Source of the DNA: Asterella californica | Lineage: Eukaryota; Streptophyta; Marchantiopsida; Marchantiales; Aytoniaceae | Assembly: GCA_036924285.1 (NCBI GenBank) | Contig: JAYKYS010000006.1 | Span: 27,316,001-27,380,000, forward strand | DNA length: 64,000 nt | Reading direction: 5' to 3' | In this document: in pieces, positions 11,880 through 25,500 of the stretch | Position numbering within the stretch: position 1 is the first letter of the stretch | Layout: the number at the start of each line of letters is the position of its first letter | Position numbers and translations under genes: made by a program | Notes under the pieces: generated by a model | Seen by the model: only the letters and a program-made list of their open reading frames with translations | The model's database searches: none | Told to the model about the DNA's origin: nothing

Positions 11880-14800
11880 ATGAGGCTGTGGGAGCTCCCT
11901 GATAAAGTTATATTCGAGCCTACAGACGCGCATACCTCTCAGTTTCTGTCTATTAATCGTGAAAGTGGAGACCTGGAGTGGATAGGTAAGGATCATCTTC
12001 TTGACCCATTTGAAACGTGGTTTGCTTTATTAGGATGCCTAAGTGTAGGCTTGCTTGTAAGGCACGTAAAGGTTGCATCCGTTACCGTCAGTATCTTGAT
12101 CCTTAGGCAGACTAACATCAAACCGCACACCACTAAAACTCTGAAGAAAATGCAAAACCTTGAATCTGTGCGAAGCATTTGTTACCAAGACTTGCTTGTG
12201 GAACTTCTTCGATGGGAGTTGCAGTTCAGGCAAAAGAAAATAAAAAAAACGAAGAAAGGGAACGAGAGCGAAAGAAAGGTAATGCCCGCAAGTATGTCTT
12301 CTGCTTTCCCACCAAGCGCGCCGGGTTAAATGTCATTTCTGAGGTGAATGGATCTTTCGCAGGTCAGCTTCCTACGTCCGCTGGTGGTCAGTCTTCAAAA
12401 CCCATTACCATATTTGGTCTGGTGGGGGTAGTCAAGCTTTTGGCAGGTACGTACCGAACTGATCAGCCTATAAAGTCAGTTCTCTTGACTTTCGCTAGCT
12501 GAGAGCACATTCACACCCCCCCTGTGCTACTTACTATGTACTTTTCTGGCAAATGTGCGTCTTGCTACACGTTCCCATCGGCGAACCCTTCGGTTACAAA
12601 TAATTCGCTAACTCCGCTTGACAGTTTAGAGCGCATTCGGACATGCTACTTACTATGTACTTGGCCCCGTATATACCTCTGTACTAGAGAGTGGTCCTTG
12701 ATAAAATCTGCCATCCTCGACGTATAAATATATGTACTTTTCTGGCAAGTTAGCGCACATTTGGCCCCTAATCGCTTTTTACTATGTACTTAGCCTGGCT
12801 AATTGCGTGTTACCTCTATACTAGAGAGTGGTCCTTGAGGATATCTGCCATTCTCGACTTATGAATATATGTACTTCTCTGGGTTCAAAACTGGGTACTT
12901 GGATTCAAAACTATTTGGGGGTTACTAAGTGTGGGGGGGAAGTTACTGATTTCTCAGAAAGCTGCTTTACCCGTGTACCAATGTATATGTACTTCTCTGG
13001 GTTGAAAAAAATAGTTTGGGTTAAGTTAAGTGTTCGAGGATAGTTCTTGCATCCAACTGTATACTCACGGACCGACATACTCTTGACTTTTGACATCACG
13101 TCTGCGGGTTTAACTCCTTGTGAGCATTTCCTTTTGTTTAGAGCGGAATAAGATGGACTACATATCATTTTTGACAGACATGATGCAGTAACTTAACTGG
13201 TGTCTAGCTTCAGTTTTAAGCGTGACCGATGTGTCTCAGCTTCGGCTAGTTAGAAGTGAATACCTGTAGTCGGCTGGTCGCGAAATGTCAGTTCACAGGC
13301 TATTTGGTGTGTTCCGAGGGTAGGTACCTACGCCCTCGTCGTAACAGAGCGACGATGTGTTGGAGCGTATCGTGGCGCTCCTGTCTACTCGATAGTTTCG
13401 ATGAAGTTTCTTTGCTGCAACTCAACTCTGAAGCTTCAGACTCCTCAGGAGGTCTGTGGCGTCTGAGCTCTGACTTCTTACGACCACTAAATGCTAGTTT
13501 CGCGACTGAACTGAGCTCAATCCTCATTAGAATGTTCACTTTGTTGTGTTTTGCATGCCATTTGGTAGAACTAAAGTCAAACATATGACCAATGAGTTTT
13601 GGTATTCACAGAAGAGAGATGAGGCGAACTTTGCTCATTTGCTGAAGGCTGTGGAAGCAACTCCTGGATTATACTACTCGTATGAAGTCGACCTGACCTT
13701 GAAGTAATTATTTTGAAGCCCAACATCGTATCTGGTTGGACTGACTCCGTTGAATGGGATCCAAGAAGTTGTATAATCTTATCATGGTTGTGAATCTGAA
13801 CGAGCACGTGCTAATATACGAACTGTCCTGCAGTGCTCAGAGAGCGCACGATTTGGCAGACCAGCGAGTTCCTCAACCTCTTTGGAAACAGGTATGGCGT
13901 TGTTCGTGCGTCAGTAGTCGTTTGTAAGTGCTACCGTGCTATTAGGACGCAGTTCATTGATCCTATGTCTATTTACATAACGTTGATATGATGCCTTTCC
14001 CTATAGACTTTGCATGTGGAACAGGAGTTATTGGTTCCAGGCTGACAGGTCCAGGAAATAAGATTATGATGGGGCTTCAAGCTTGTTTTGGACTAGATCT
14101 TAGAAGGTGTATTGTATAATGCTAGTAAATACCAACTACCACTTTTGTTCCCTGAATAAATAGGGCTTGCTTATGTTCTTCACAGGCAGACCCAAGGTTT
14201 TTGTGGAACAAACATCTACTGGAAGAACTGATCGAGAACAAGGTGTGACCTCCGTAAGGCCACAACTTAAAACGTGGATTTAAGATTGCTGTCCTGATAC
14301 TTTGCGAGCTCAAACACGGGGAGTTTCTGAAACTTTGTTTTAATGTGCAGATGGAGCCATATATTTTACCTGTAATTCAAGGCAATATCCTTTCCTAAGT
14401 GTCTTCTTTCCTCTTGCTTCAAGCATTTGTCTGTCTTGCACAATGTGTTACATGACTTGCCCATTGGGCAGGAGCATATGTCGAGCTATATGCTGACCTT
14501 AACAGTGCTTTCTCCAGGATCTCTATTTGATTTTGTGCATTTGAAGCTCAAAACCGACATTCCATTAGAAATAGTTTAGTCTGCCGTGTCTGCCGTTCCA
14601 CCAAGCGAGTCTTGGGTTTTATTAAGAGACGAGTCTGTAGTATTGGTCTGTTGGAGTCTATTAAGATACGAGTCTGTAATATTGGTCTGTTAGATCGTAC
14701 GAGTAGTGGCACGTTACTAGTGCACGATCGTGATTTGTGTATCTGAAGAAATGCTGTTGCGTACGAGAAATTGTGTCAATGTTCATTGGTGATAGTCCTT

Positions 14801-17800
14801 AACCACAAAGAACGCTTCCAGCAAATGATCGTGGAAGTGAGGGACAAGACTGTCTCTGTAGCTCTAGTGTCACGGCGGTGCATCAGACGTATAGGTACGG
14901 AACTGTTCACATCAAAAAGTTGATACTGATGTCAAAGGGGAATAAACAGCTTGGTACTCTTACAGTCTTAAAATCTCCTGTGACGCCAAAAATGAAGCTC
15001 GTCGTTTCAAGAGATAACAGATACCTGCCGCCTATGCTTCATATTATCGCATTCAACTTGTTACCCTCTGATGGTCATTGTTGCTCATGTTGTGCGTTCA
15101 TCTCTCATCACTGTCATAAACCAGTTAGAGAAGCGCTGTGGGAAATGTCGTCACCGTTAGGTGGGCGCAGTCACTTGGATGCTTATGTGATGATCCGAAG
15201 CAACGATGATCGGTGTTGAATTGACAGGTACTCGAATGTGGCGAAGGGGAGCAGACCGTCAAGGTCATGTGGCCAACTTTGTCGAAACGGAGCAAATCTT
15301 GGATTGTGATGGGTACACCACGTCATTTGTCCAGGCAAGTAACTGGAGCAACTCGCGTTTTCAGCAGCTAGCAGCCTTCCTGCGCGTTTAACTGTAGACT
15401 TCGGGTGTTCTCAGTGGTTGACTTTAATATTCTTTTGGAGGTTGTGATCTCGAAGATCATCAAAACCCAAGTTGTTTATTCGCTTCTTTCCTCCATTCAA
15501 AGTGCAGATTCGAGGCTCCATCCCAGTTCTGTGGGAGCAGATAGTTGACCTCAGCTATAAGCCGAAAATCAAAACAATTCAACTTGATGAAACGGTGTGT
15601 GTTCTTTCACAGTGTACTTGAGGTTCTAATGCATGATGATCTTATGCCCTTATCTAAGCTGGTAGTCCCGCACGGTACCCGGCATAATATATCTAACAAG
15701 TTACGTTATGGAACATCCATTGGCTTGGTGAAGAGCGTTGAGGAGTCCTTGTAGTCGAGGCAGTGAAATCCCAGGCACCATTTGTGTGGACGGTGTTTGG
15801 AAGTGAGGAGAAGTGCAATGGCTTTAGACCTATACTCTAGAAGTCTTTAAAATCTGCGCTGGTTTGACCTTCTGGAAGATCAATATTCATTTTGGAGTAT
15901 GGATAAAGGGCGAGTTTTCGTCTAAAAGCGTCAAAGGGAACAGGTAGAGCTTATATCGGAAGTAAAATCAGTGCTTTAAAAGGTCTTAAAGAGTACAACC
16001 TTATACTCTGATGTGGTTTATGCCGACTTACTTGTTTGCACTTCTTTGTGCATTGCAGCCAGCTGTAGTTGGGAGGCACTTTCATGATCTTCAACAAAGA
16101 TATGGATCTGTTGTAGCGCTTGACCTGATCAACCAGGTGTGCTTTTCGGAAGTGTTGATCTTATGCTCTTTGTCCAACCGCTTCTCGGTAAAAAAGTTGC
16201 AGTGTCTTGTATTTTAATACCTTCGTGTTGGCACAAGTATTGTGCTAAGTAAACTTGAAAGCGAGATTGTCTTTGCTACAGCATGGCAGTGAAGGTGTTT
16301 TGAGTGAAGCGTATGGAGCGGCCATGCAGAACATTACCAGTGATACTCTGAGGTACACTTTGACAAAGTCTTTTTAATCGAGTTTGTCATCCTTTTCCTG
16401 GACCCAGCTGTTTAGATTCAATCTTCTACAAGTTGTATGTTCGTTGTTGCTCCATGGTTTGTAGTTAAAAGATGATTTAACAGCTGTAACGACTTGTACA
16501 AGACTGGCTCCATGTAAGTTCAAGATGTTGTTATTACATTGTTGGTACTATTTTATGCGTTCAAATATCTGACAGCCCCCTAATAATTCCATTATGAATC
16601 GTAACAGATATGTTCCTTTTGACTTCCACCGTATATGTGGGCATATTCATTTTGAGCGCCTATCACAGTTGTATGATGAAATCAAAGACACACATGTACA
16701 GCAAGGGTGAGTTTCTGGTGAAAGAAGACTTCTCTTCTTCCATATTTTACATTTTATTGTATATATGTCGAATATTCCATTTGCGAAGTCATCTTATCAG
16801 CAACAACTGGTGTGATGTTTGAAAGCCAGTTTGTCGGTGTATTGTGTCGTGTGTATTCTGTGTCTTAAGTTTGTGTCATGTTTGTGACATTTGTCAAACA
16901 GCTACTATTTGGCCAACTCAGGAAAGAGATTAGCGGAGCAATTGGGGGTCGTACGGACGAACTGTGTTGATTGCTTGGACCGTACCAATGTCACTCAGGT
17001 CTGGCAGTAACGAGTGTGTATTATGGAAATGGGAGAGTGCCTGTATATATCGGAAGGAGAAGTAGAAGTGTTAGGCTGCTACCGTTTTGAGTCGAGAAGC
17101 GCATTTTAGCCCAATCTGAGTTTTCAGCACAATGTTTGCAGAGTCTGCTTGGAAGAAATTCGTTAGAATCGCAACTTGTGCGAATTGGTGTTTTCAAGCC
17201 CTCGGAACTTATTACTCAGAACCTGTCATTTGATGCGAAGTACAAAGTTTGTAAGTTTCTGCTATATCTTTTCGACATTATAAGCCCCATTCTCCCGGAC
17301 GAATGATATACACTCTTCATGTTCAGGAGGACCATTTACAGTTCATATTCATGTACGGGCACAAAAGATTTCTTTTAGGGAACGTGACATCTTGTATGCA
17401 ACCATTTTACAGTGTGGGCTAATCATGGCGATGACATAAGCATTCAGTACTCTGGGACAGGAGCCTTAAAAGGAGACTTTGTCAGGTGCAGTGCCTGTGA
17501 CTGCTGCTTCTTCCAGAGCTTGTTGTCTCTCATTGTTGCTAGCATGTCCTCGAAAACTTTTGATTGAAGTGAACGGATCCGAACTTATGCTGAAACCTAA
17601 CCTTGTCTATAGCTTCACTATTGAGGAGATTAATTGAAAGCGAGGTTGATATGGTAGTGCAGAATGCTCACTTCTGGTGATAGACATACATTTACTTCAC
17701 CTTGTTTTGCAGAAATATAAGTGTACGTATGAGCATTGTGATGATCATTGTTTATGAAGGTATGGGAAGCGTACGTTTCAGGGACTTATTCAAGACGGCT

Positions 17801-19388
17801 TCAACTCCGTTGCGCGCTACTTCTACAACAATTTCACGGATGGTGTTAGACAAGTAAGTTACTAAGTATTCATATTGAGATTTATCTTACAGGTGTGAGC
17901 AATCTTTGAGGAATGTTGATCAGTGCTTATGGACAACTGACTCGCTATCATGAGAATGAGCAAATAAAATGTTGTTCCCGTAGACACCCGGCGTGGCTTC
18001 GAGACCAGAAGCTTTAGAATAACCGAGGAGGAGAACCTTTCGCTTATTGAGATATACTCACCCTGACCTCAACTGACCCTAACGCAGTTGAACTGCCTTT
18101 CGCCCGAGCAAATCATATACTCACCCTCACAAGTGCATAGAACAGCTTGCACTCCATCTAGTAAAGATCATCTAGTTCTTCTATAACCTCAGGGCCCTGT
18201 TTCTAGGAACTGTGCTACACGTTTTGAACTTTGTCCTCTGGTTACGAATATTTCCAACAAAACTCTGCAGTTTTAGCGTATCAAAACATACCTAAATATG
18301 CTGACCCTGAAGGTCATTCTCATCTTTCTCCCTAAATCTGAATTCATGGTATATAAATCTTTGTGGACACGGTAGGATGCTATGGACTTGGTTGTTGGAC
18401 ACTACACTGTGAGTCGCAGCAAGCCATCTCCATTCGAGCGGAGCGGTCTTGAGGCTGTTGCGGTAAGTTCACCTTGTACCTTTTCCCGAAGATGCCAACA
18501 GATACAACTCTTTATTGTAACGTTAGTTGAGCCAAGTGAATATAAATTTCTTGATTCTTGCAAGGCTCTGAAGTCGGTAGATTGTTTATTGTACCGTCAT
18601 GAGGAGAAACTCCTGTCAGTTATAACGTACATAACTTGGTTTTCACGGGGCCCATCATGGGATTCTCTCTTGTGCATGTTGAGCATCAGAAGTAACTCTA
18701 CTTGGACTCCGTATAAATTGTGCGTCTTTATTACGTGTTCGGATTGAAATGAAGGGCTCTTTCTGCAAGTTCTTACATGTACTTGTTGCATGTTACTTAC
18801 TTGAGTTCTTTGGCCTGGTCCTGTGGCACAGTACTTCCCGGTGCCTGTACTGCTGATTGTAACGGGGGCCACTTTGACGACGATGTCTCTTCGCCAAGGT
18901 AGAGAATTCCGCCCTCTCGTGAGGCTTGTTAGAATCGTGCGCTTTGGATTTTGCTGTCAGAGTTTCGTTGTCAGAGTTCAATCCACCTGGCGAGTGTTGG
19001 GTCGCTTATGATATATGCTCCCTAGCAGTCTAGCTTGTTGTAGAAATCCGGCTGAACTGTGTAACCTTGCCCTTAAGGATGATTAGCTCCTTCGACGACA
19101 CGTCAGATACTTCAGTTGAATAGAGTGTTAGTACTGTTATCCAACAAACTGTTTGAGTTGATACAATGCAGCTGTTGTCTGTGAATTCGACCAGCGCCTG
19201 TGTACCGTCGTTTTTTCTTTCCGTTGACTCTTCTCGTTTGGCTTGATGGAGTTGGCACAGTTGGCGACAACGCATACCATGCTCTTTTCTCCGTACTTTG
19301 GGCGGGAGTGACAGCCGGTGTTGCTGCCCTTGTAAGGATGAATGGACGACAGTTCTGCAGCAGGCCCCGGCTCTGCAAGATGTTCTGA
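11880..19388 (+). CDS. SAC-domain phosphoinositide phosphatase (SAC6/7/8, RHD4-like)
   Basis: The protein should dephosphorylate phosphoinositides at endomembranes, as plant SAC1-clade enzymes do. I could chain exons with matching splice phases: 11,880-11,985; 12,363-12,446; (one unresolved); 13,396-13,451; 13,612-13,703; 13,834-13,891; 14,186-14,242; 14,351-14,381; 14,811-14,894; 15,228-15,334; 15,508-15,594; 16,059-16,136; 16,282-16,352; 16,608-16,706; 16,902-16,998; 17,142-17,250; 17,413-17,485; 17,760-17,853; 18,376-18,462; 18,832-18,898; 19,261-19,388. They total about 555 codons, close to the usual 590. The catalytic Cx5R-T/S motif is present as [12 protein letters not shown] in the 16,902 exon. 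Other SAC signatures are [21 protein letters not shown] and [13 protein letters not shown]. The last two exons encode hydrophobic segments, matching the two C-terminal membrane spans of the clade. The start ATG precedes RLWELPDKV. One small exon after KLLAG is unresolved, and a candidate at about 13,250-13,320 has a stop in its best-matching frame. Two introns use GC donors, at 14,382 and 15,335. Confidence 0.9.
12531..12900. repeat. Degenerate ~120-130 bp tandem repeat inside a SAC-gene intron
   Basis: TTACTATGTACTT recurs at 12,531, 12,649 and 12,779. The last two units also share ACTAGAGAGTGGTCCTTGA and an ATATATGTACTT block. The array lies in the unusually long intron after the second coding exon. 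Confidence 0.7.
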
Positions 19389-21600
19389 CTGGAAGCCGTC
19401 CTGTGTAGAAATGGGTTTTTAGTGACCATTAGTGAATCTAAGCCAATTCTTAACATTAATTTAGAGATACCTACAAGCGGGGTCATTAAGCTTCTCTCGC
19501 CTTTCACTGGCTAGAGCTAAGGATGCATATGTGGGAGACCTGGCCGTTGGTGTATGCTGTTTTAGATTACATGGTTACTCAAGTACTCAGATACTCGATC
19601 TTTTCCACGTAATACAAGCAGCAAGTTATGGTTATAATCATAATTTCTCATTCTGTTGCAGATGTGCTCGTGTATCGAATAGTCAGGATTCATTTCACGT
19701 GATCCACTGATGAGTTATGGATCATGAACTGCCAGTAGACCGTGACAGCCCGTGGAGATTGTGCCCTAGATCTCGATAAGGTACAATCCCCATACTTAGT
19801 CATCAATAAAGAAAGGTCCAGATTTCCAGACTTGTGAAGCTTTTCTTGGTTGGAAATAAATAAAATATAGCACGGAACAATCTTGCCTGTCAAATACGTT
19901 ATGGTATTTACGTATCCATATCGGAGGTAGCTCGACGTCGTACCATAAAGTGTAGAACTAGACGCATTATGGAGCGACATCTAGACTGCAGCTATTGACA
20001 TTGTCAGAAGCTGCAAAACATGCGCGCTGTGTTACGATCGACCAGGAAACATCTTCTGGCGGCTAGACATAGCAACTGTGTGCGTCACTAGAGTTTCCTA
20101 TCCGCGGTAATGACTTTGAAACTGAAGGCTGTGAACTGCGGTCTGTGAAAATTAAGGGAATTACAGTTTTGTCTAGGAGTTGAGATGCATGCTGACAAGA
20201 ACGCCCACGAATGTGACTCTCCGTACTAAAGGATTTTGGAAATGTAACTTCTCTCCCTTTTGAGTGGTTTTATGGACGACAGATCATCTCCGCAGTGGAT
20301 AAATATGTTTTATTGATAAGTTATGACTTTTATAATTTATGATTTTAATTAATAATCTAAAAAGTTAGATTCAACTGTTAGATTTCTTCGTAAAACAGCA
20401 GAGATTTTGTAGTAACATAGTTCAACAGTTAGATCTCTTTTTAAAATAGTCAAGACTTGATATTTTCTTTATTTGTGAAGCCTGATTAGTCGAGACTAGT
20501 CATTATTAAACATTCCACTGCTGTCCCCTCGGATCCACCTCCGGGAGTGGTTTAGGACAGAGAGAAACCACTCCCTCCCGTGGCTTATACTATCCTCTAT
20601 TTTCTCAAGTATCTTAGAGATCTATATGCACAAGATGGAGGTTCCGATTGACCAACCTAGTCAACCATCTTCCATAGAGTTGAACTGCGTGTAAAATGAG
20701 TGACTGTGTAAGAGAATAGGGGGTGTCATTGTTCTCTAATCGATCACTCTACAGATTTCTAGGGCGCGTCACTGTTACTAATTTCATTTTTTCGTGGATG
20801 CGCATCATCGTTCGTGTCCTTCATTTTATCACCACTACTCTTTCTTGTATGAACACCTGAGCTCAGGGAGTTCTATGAATTAGGAAGTTTTTACTTTTCC
20901 AAATGAAATATTTTGATTTGAAAACAATATGTGGGTTGTTATAGTGATAATTAATTTATAAAAACACTTTTTTAATTCGTATTTCCATTCGAATGAATCA
21001 TATTTCCATTTCTCTGGAAAGGGTATCTGAATGGCGATTTGATTATAAACACCTTTATATTTGTGAGAGACTCTTTTTGGGATACTTTAGGAACAATTAT
21101 AAAGACATTTTATGAATTATAAAGACATTTCATTTTCTTACACGGTCTTAGTTTCTACTTGTCGACGTCGAATTTCCAAAGAAGAGCGTAATCATTGTAT
21201 TAACTTTAGTATGTGGAGAGTTACTTTAATTACACTTCATGTCAATATAATGGACACCACGGCATGCTATATTTTGTTAACTACTCAATCTTCTTTGTAT
21301 TATACCTTCAAGAGGTCCAGTCTTGTATACTCCAACAAGTAGATGCTTTCCAATAATGAAGACACGCAGGGAAATAATTTCTGTGTGTTTGAATTTGGAG
21401 ATTTTACACTAAATATAATGGGAAGCGTCTGCAAACGCCTGGCCGAAGTCGTAACACTTTGCTGTGGGTCAGAAATATTTGAAAATGGTTTTACCTTTTA
21501 CAACCTGTAATAGTAATTCTCGATTCGGCAGGTCGTGATTCAATCATCTTTCCAAATTTACGTGCAGTTCCCCAAACCTGCAAAACCTGCACTTCTTTTC
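19389..21600. other. Intergenic DNA downstream of the SAC gene
   Basis: No convincing gene is visible. A short hairpin lies at about 20,544-20,576, pairing GGGAGTGGTTT with AAACCACTCCC. The region becomes AT-rich after 20,300. Confidence 0.4.
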
Positions 21601-21602
21601 AA

Positions 21603-22010
21603 GATGGAACGCGACCCAATGAATTGCAAACGGATGGGATTACCCCATCAAACCTTACAAGGGAGAGAAGGACCCGTAGGGCCAAACAACTACCACCCCG
21701 AAGGGAAGAACACTCTCGGTAGCTCTAAGATCGTCTATCGCACCTATAATGTCGGCCACAAGAAAATCAATACTTTGACAAACAACAGGTGCACATGAAG
21801 TAGCAACGCCTACTGGGATTGTCCTCTTGTGGACCGTGTCTGCTAAAGCTCTCTGTGGAGCAATGAAAACTCGCTGCCTAAAAAACGTAGTACAGAAAGA
21901 AAGAGAAAGTAGTACCTCTTGATGTTTCTCATGGTAGACTCTGACACAATCTCGAAGAAAGGCGTCGAACTCGAAAGTTATCGATCCGTATTATATATCT
22001 GTATCTGTAC
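21603..22010 (-). mobile_element. Fragment of the LINE-like element (element 3' end)
   Basis: Starting with GGAACGCGACCCAATGAATT, this piece is closely similar to 37,048-37,450 and more distantly to 1,805-2,210. Shared landmarks include AACTCGCTGCCTAA, GAAAGAGAAAGT and TCATGGTAGACTCTGACAC. Only the left part of the longer copies is present. In copy C that side is the 3' end of the minus-strand element, so this looks like a 5'-truncated insertion. Confidence 0.7.
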
Positions 22011-22178
22011 TTCTTTTCAAGTCCTTGAAGTGATTTCTAAAAGTTATCACGTCTAAGAGGAATGACATTTGCTTTGTGAAATTTTCCTAAATTTTCCTTT
22101 AATTTTCTAACAAGTTCAACTCAATATTAAGAAGTGATAGTATTTCAGTTTAACTTCTTCTGTTTTCAAGTGCAGACT

Positions 22179-22283
22179 TCCTTGCATATTCACTTCCTCC
22201 ATCTTTCGATGGAGGAACTGAATATGCAAGGAGTTTAATTTAATACCTAACCCTTCCGGCAGGAAGGGTTAGGTATTAAATTA
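22179..22283. repeat. Two adjacent long hairpins
   Basis: The first has 25-base arms at 22,179-22,203 and 22,208-22,232 with a single mismatch and a 4-base loop. The second has 22-base perfect arms at 22,236-22,257 and 22,262-22,283 with loop GGCA. The two are separated by only three bases. No coding sequence surrounds them. Confidence 0.85.
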
Positions 22284-25200
22284 TACCACAAGGTTAAGTA
22301 TTAAATTATACTCATTGTACATTAGTGGCTTAATAAGTATAGATTCTCGGACTTGTACGTTTTGAAGCACGACACTCGGGTTAAGCTTTATGGGTTATCT
22401 CCTACTCTCCCCTTGTTTCCAAGCATGTACTAACAGATAACTTTTATAAAATATTTTAATTATTTAGACTTACTTCGTATATATATTATATTTAACTTAT
22501 ATATATATATATATATTCTTGATAACATTAAACGAGCCAAAGTCCCTTGAGTTAATCCAGCATTCAAAGTCTTCTTCCAACGCCACCGCTGTCGTAGTGA
22601 GAGTTTTCTTGAGAAGGACGGAACCTTCTGGCTGTGATATGATCGTGAATGTTGTGTTACGTCTACTTAGAGAAGCGTTGGGCTTTTGACCGTGGGTGGT
22701 CTACTCGAAGAAGTGCTGGGGTTCAGGCTGTGGTTGCTTACTACAGAGATATGCTTCAGGTCATAAAGGCACTATAAACCCTCACACAGATCGAATCGAT
22801 CCTCTAGTATGTTCAGAAAAATGAAAATCAGGTCGAACTAGCAGTAATAAGATCAGACAGTAAACTTTAACTCTCAAGAATGAGAAACATACGTTGGTTT
22901 AAGCTTCAAAACTTCTCTTACATGTAACTGAGGTCTTACTGAATACACATACGAAATTTCAGCATGAGATCAAATCAGAGCACCGAGATATGACAGAAAC
23001 GTTCTGAGCAATGAAATTACGGCAATTTCAAGTACCTATATAGCTATTTCGACCTAGAACAGAGAATTTACTCGATAACTTTCGATGATTCTTACAAGAT
23101 TTTGAGTCAACAGCATGCTGAACATCTCTCTGAAATTTGACCTCTTGATTGTACACAGTTATCCAGATCTCGTTCTCTGAAGTTGTTGCTCTAGATTGAG
23201 AGCTTTCTGGATCCCCTCTGCTTCAGCGAACACCCTGAATTACTCACGCATGGACAGTCGTAGCCCTGCTGACAGTGAACGCGACCACGAAGATTTGAAG
23301 CGATTTTCTCAATTCTGCTGCGATTGACACCGGGAACCCCAAAATCAACAAAAGTGATGCAATTCTAGCACAATCCGAACTTCAATCTACCATTACTCCT
23401 TCTTTATTGCTCCAAATCGATCAAGAATTTGACTCACATCGAGTGGCAAGACGAGCCTTATCCTCTTGTCTTCTCATATTTCAAAATGTCCTTATCAAAA
23501 TGCTCGGACTCCTCTTTAGACCCCTACTTCTAAGTTTAGTATTTCACTAAAGAAAAAAATGGACCAATGGGAGTTCATAACTTCACTTCCTTGTCTTTTT
23601 ATGTCTCAAACCATGTGATGACTTCATTTCACACATAGACTACCAAGTCAAGCCCCTAAAGTGCCAACGTAAACTTTAAACTACATGCGAAGATATGTAA
23701 AACGACACGTAATCACGAAGATAACATAAACACGCTAGAAAGCATGCATGGACGCAATGTAAGTGCAACCCATGAGCTTAAACTCTATCAACACAGTAAA
23801 CAATCTATTAAGACTCAAAATATATAACATTCTCCAGAATCGACTTCTTTGAAGTCTTAACTTTACTTAGACAGTAACTCCTGACATAGAGATGAATTAT
23901 TTACTATGAGAAATGATTCACATCACGACATCACGCCTTCCCTTTTTGTCTTTTTCCTCCTCCCCAGCAGAGGTTCGCTTTGGATGCATATTATTAGGAG
24001 TCCAAAGGTGAACCTCAGTAACTTTTATCTTTTCAAGTATAAAGAATTTTTTTTCCTTTAACTTTGACACCAGTAGAGAGTCTCAAAGCTTGGAAAATAG
24101 ATAGATTCTCTATAAGTCGACCACGTTTATAAGTCGACCACGTTTATAAGTCGACCACGTTTACTGCACGGAATTTCGACAATCACTTTTTATAAAGATT
24201 GGATCTTTTGCTCGCAAGTGATTTTCATCGTACTACATAGGAAAGGAACTATAGTATTTTTTATGCGGTCAAACGATTCTTAGGCTGCAAGGGACAACGG
24301 ACTTCGAAATGATTCTACCTTGACACTCCCTAAAAGAACATCGAGAATAGTGTCACACAGTGGGAATAGGCAGACCTTCACAGAAATATGTACACAAGTT
24401 GCGTACTTACTGTTAAAAGGATCCAAGATTCACTCTCACTCTCTCTTATGTCGCCGTAATCTTCCCATTTCTCCCACAGCAGTGTATTCTCCCATCAAAT
24501 ATCCTTGGAACAACATGTCATCTATATATAATCTACTTCAAGCTGGCAGTCGTGAGCAGAGCAGTCTGGCTCATTGGCGGTGCTTGTCCTTTGAATAATA
24601 TAATAAGAAAACGAACACAACATCGAGAATCGGAATCGAAAAGTTCGTCATCATCTCTATGACACATTGCACGGACAGGACTCCAAATATCTCTCTTATA
24701 AATTAATCTAAGTTGTGATCCCTGATCACGATTGTTTAGTGCAGCTTATCAAACTTGGCGCGCTCTTCTCAAGTCAGTTGTAGATTCTGTATAGCATGTG
24801 TCCCGTGACAAAGTTTACTCACCACGCATTTTTAGTGTTGTGAGTTCCTCCAGTCGACGCTAAGGAATTTTGAAGTATTGTGTGCTGCATTCAGGCAGAT
24901 GGTAATGGTCTGCGATTTGTTTGCCTTTATATCTGAGCCCAGAATTTGAAGAATGCAACAGTACTTTCTGCATGTAATCGCCACAGACACGGCAAGTCAC
25001 TGCACCCATCGATAGAGTCAAACGGCACGGCCATCAGGATTATATATGAAGCGTCGCGGCCATCAGTTGATTCGGAAGCCGCGATGGCTACTTGACTGAA
25101 CGAGATCTATCTAGTGGACTCTTGCATCGAACTTTCGAGCATAAAAGAATTACGTTAAGCAACTCGCATAAAACGGAAGAGTTATACTGCGAATCAGTTT

Positions 25201-25500
25201 CTGTCAGGATTCTCCCTTAGAGACACAGAGAAATTGAGCAACAGAACGTGAGTGACAACATTGGTGAATAAAGCTGTACTACACTTACGCTCAAGATCCG
25301 TCAGATTTGCTTCGACAGTGAAGCCTTCACCTAGTCTATTGTTCCGTTTGGCAGCCAGTACGTAAACAGATCTCTCAAGCAGCGATCAAGTTGGTAGCAC
25401 AATCGCGGAACGAGTCAGTGCATCAGTGGACAACTGAAAATGTAAACAGCAAAATCAGCGGTGTGAAATATACTGTAGTTTTTTTGCGCTTCTATCGACA
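22284..25500. other. Intergenic DNA with microsatellite and minisatellite
   Basis: A (TA)n run lies at about 22,499-22,517. A 17-base unit TATAAGTCGACCACGTT is repeated three times at 24,111-24,161. No gene is recognised. The last few hundred bases before 25,501 should contain the promoter of the kinase gene. Confidence 0.45.
24111..24161. repeat. 17-bp minisatellite, three perfect units
   Basis: TATAAGTCGACCACGTT occurs three times head to tail. Each unit carries a SalI-type GTCGAC palindrome. Confidence 0.9.

Noticed and set aside
12039..12329. Lys/Glu-rich frame as an additional SAC exon
   Set aside because: The exon at 11,880-11,985 joins 12,363-12,446 in perfect phase and matches the family without it, so the Lys-rich stretch is intron.
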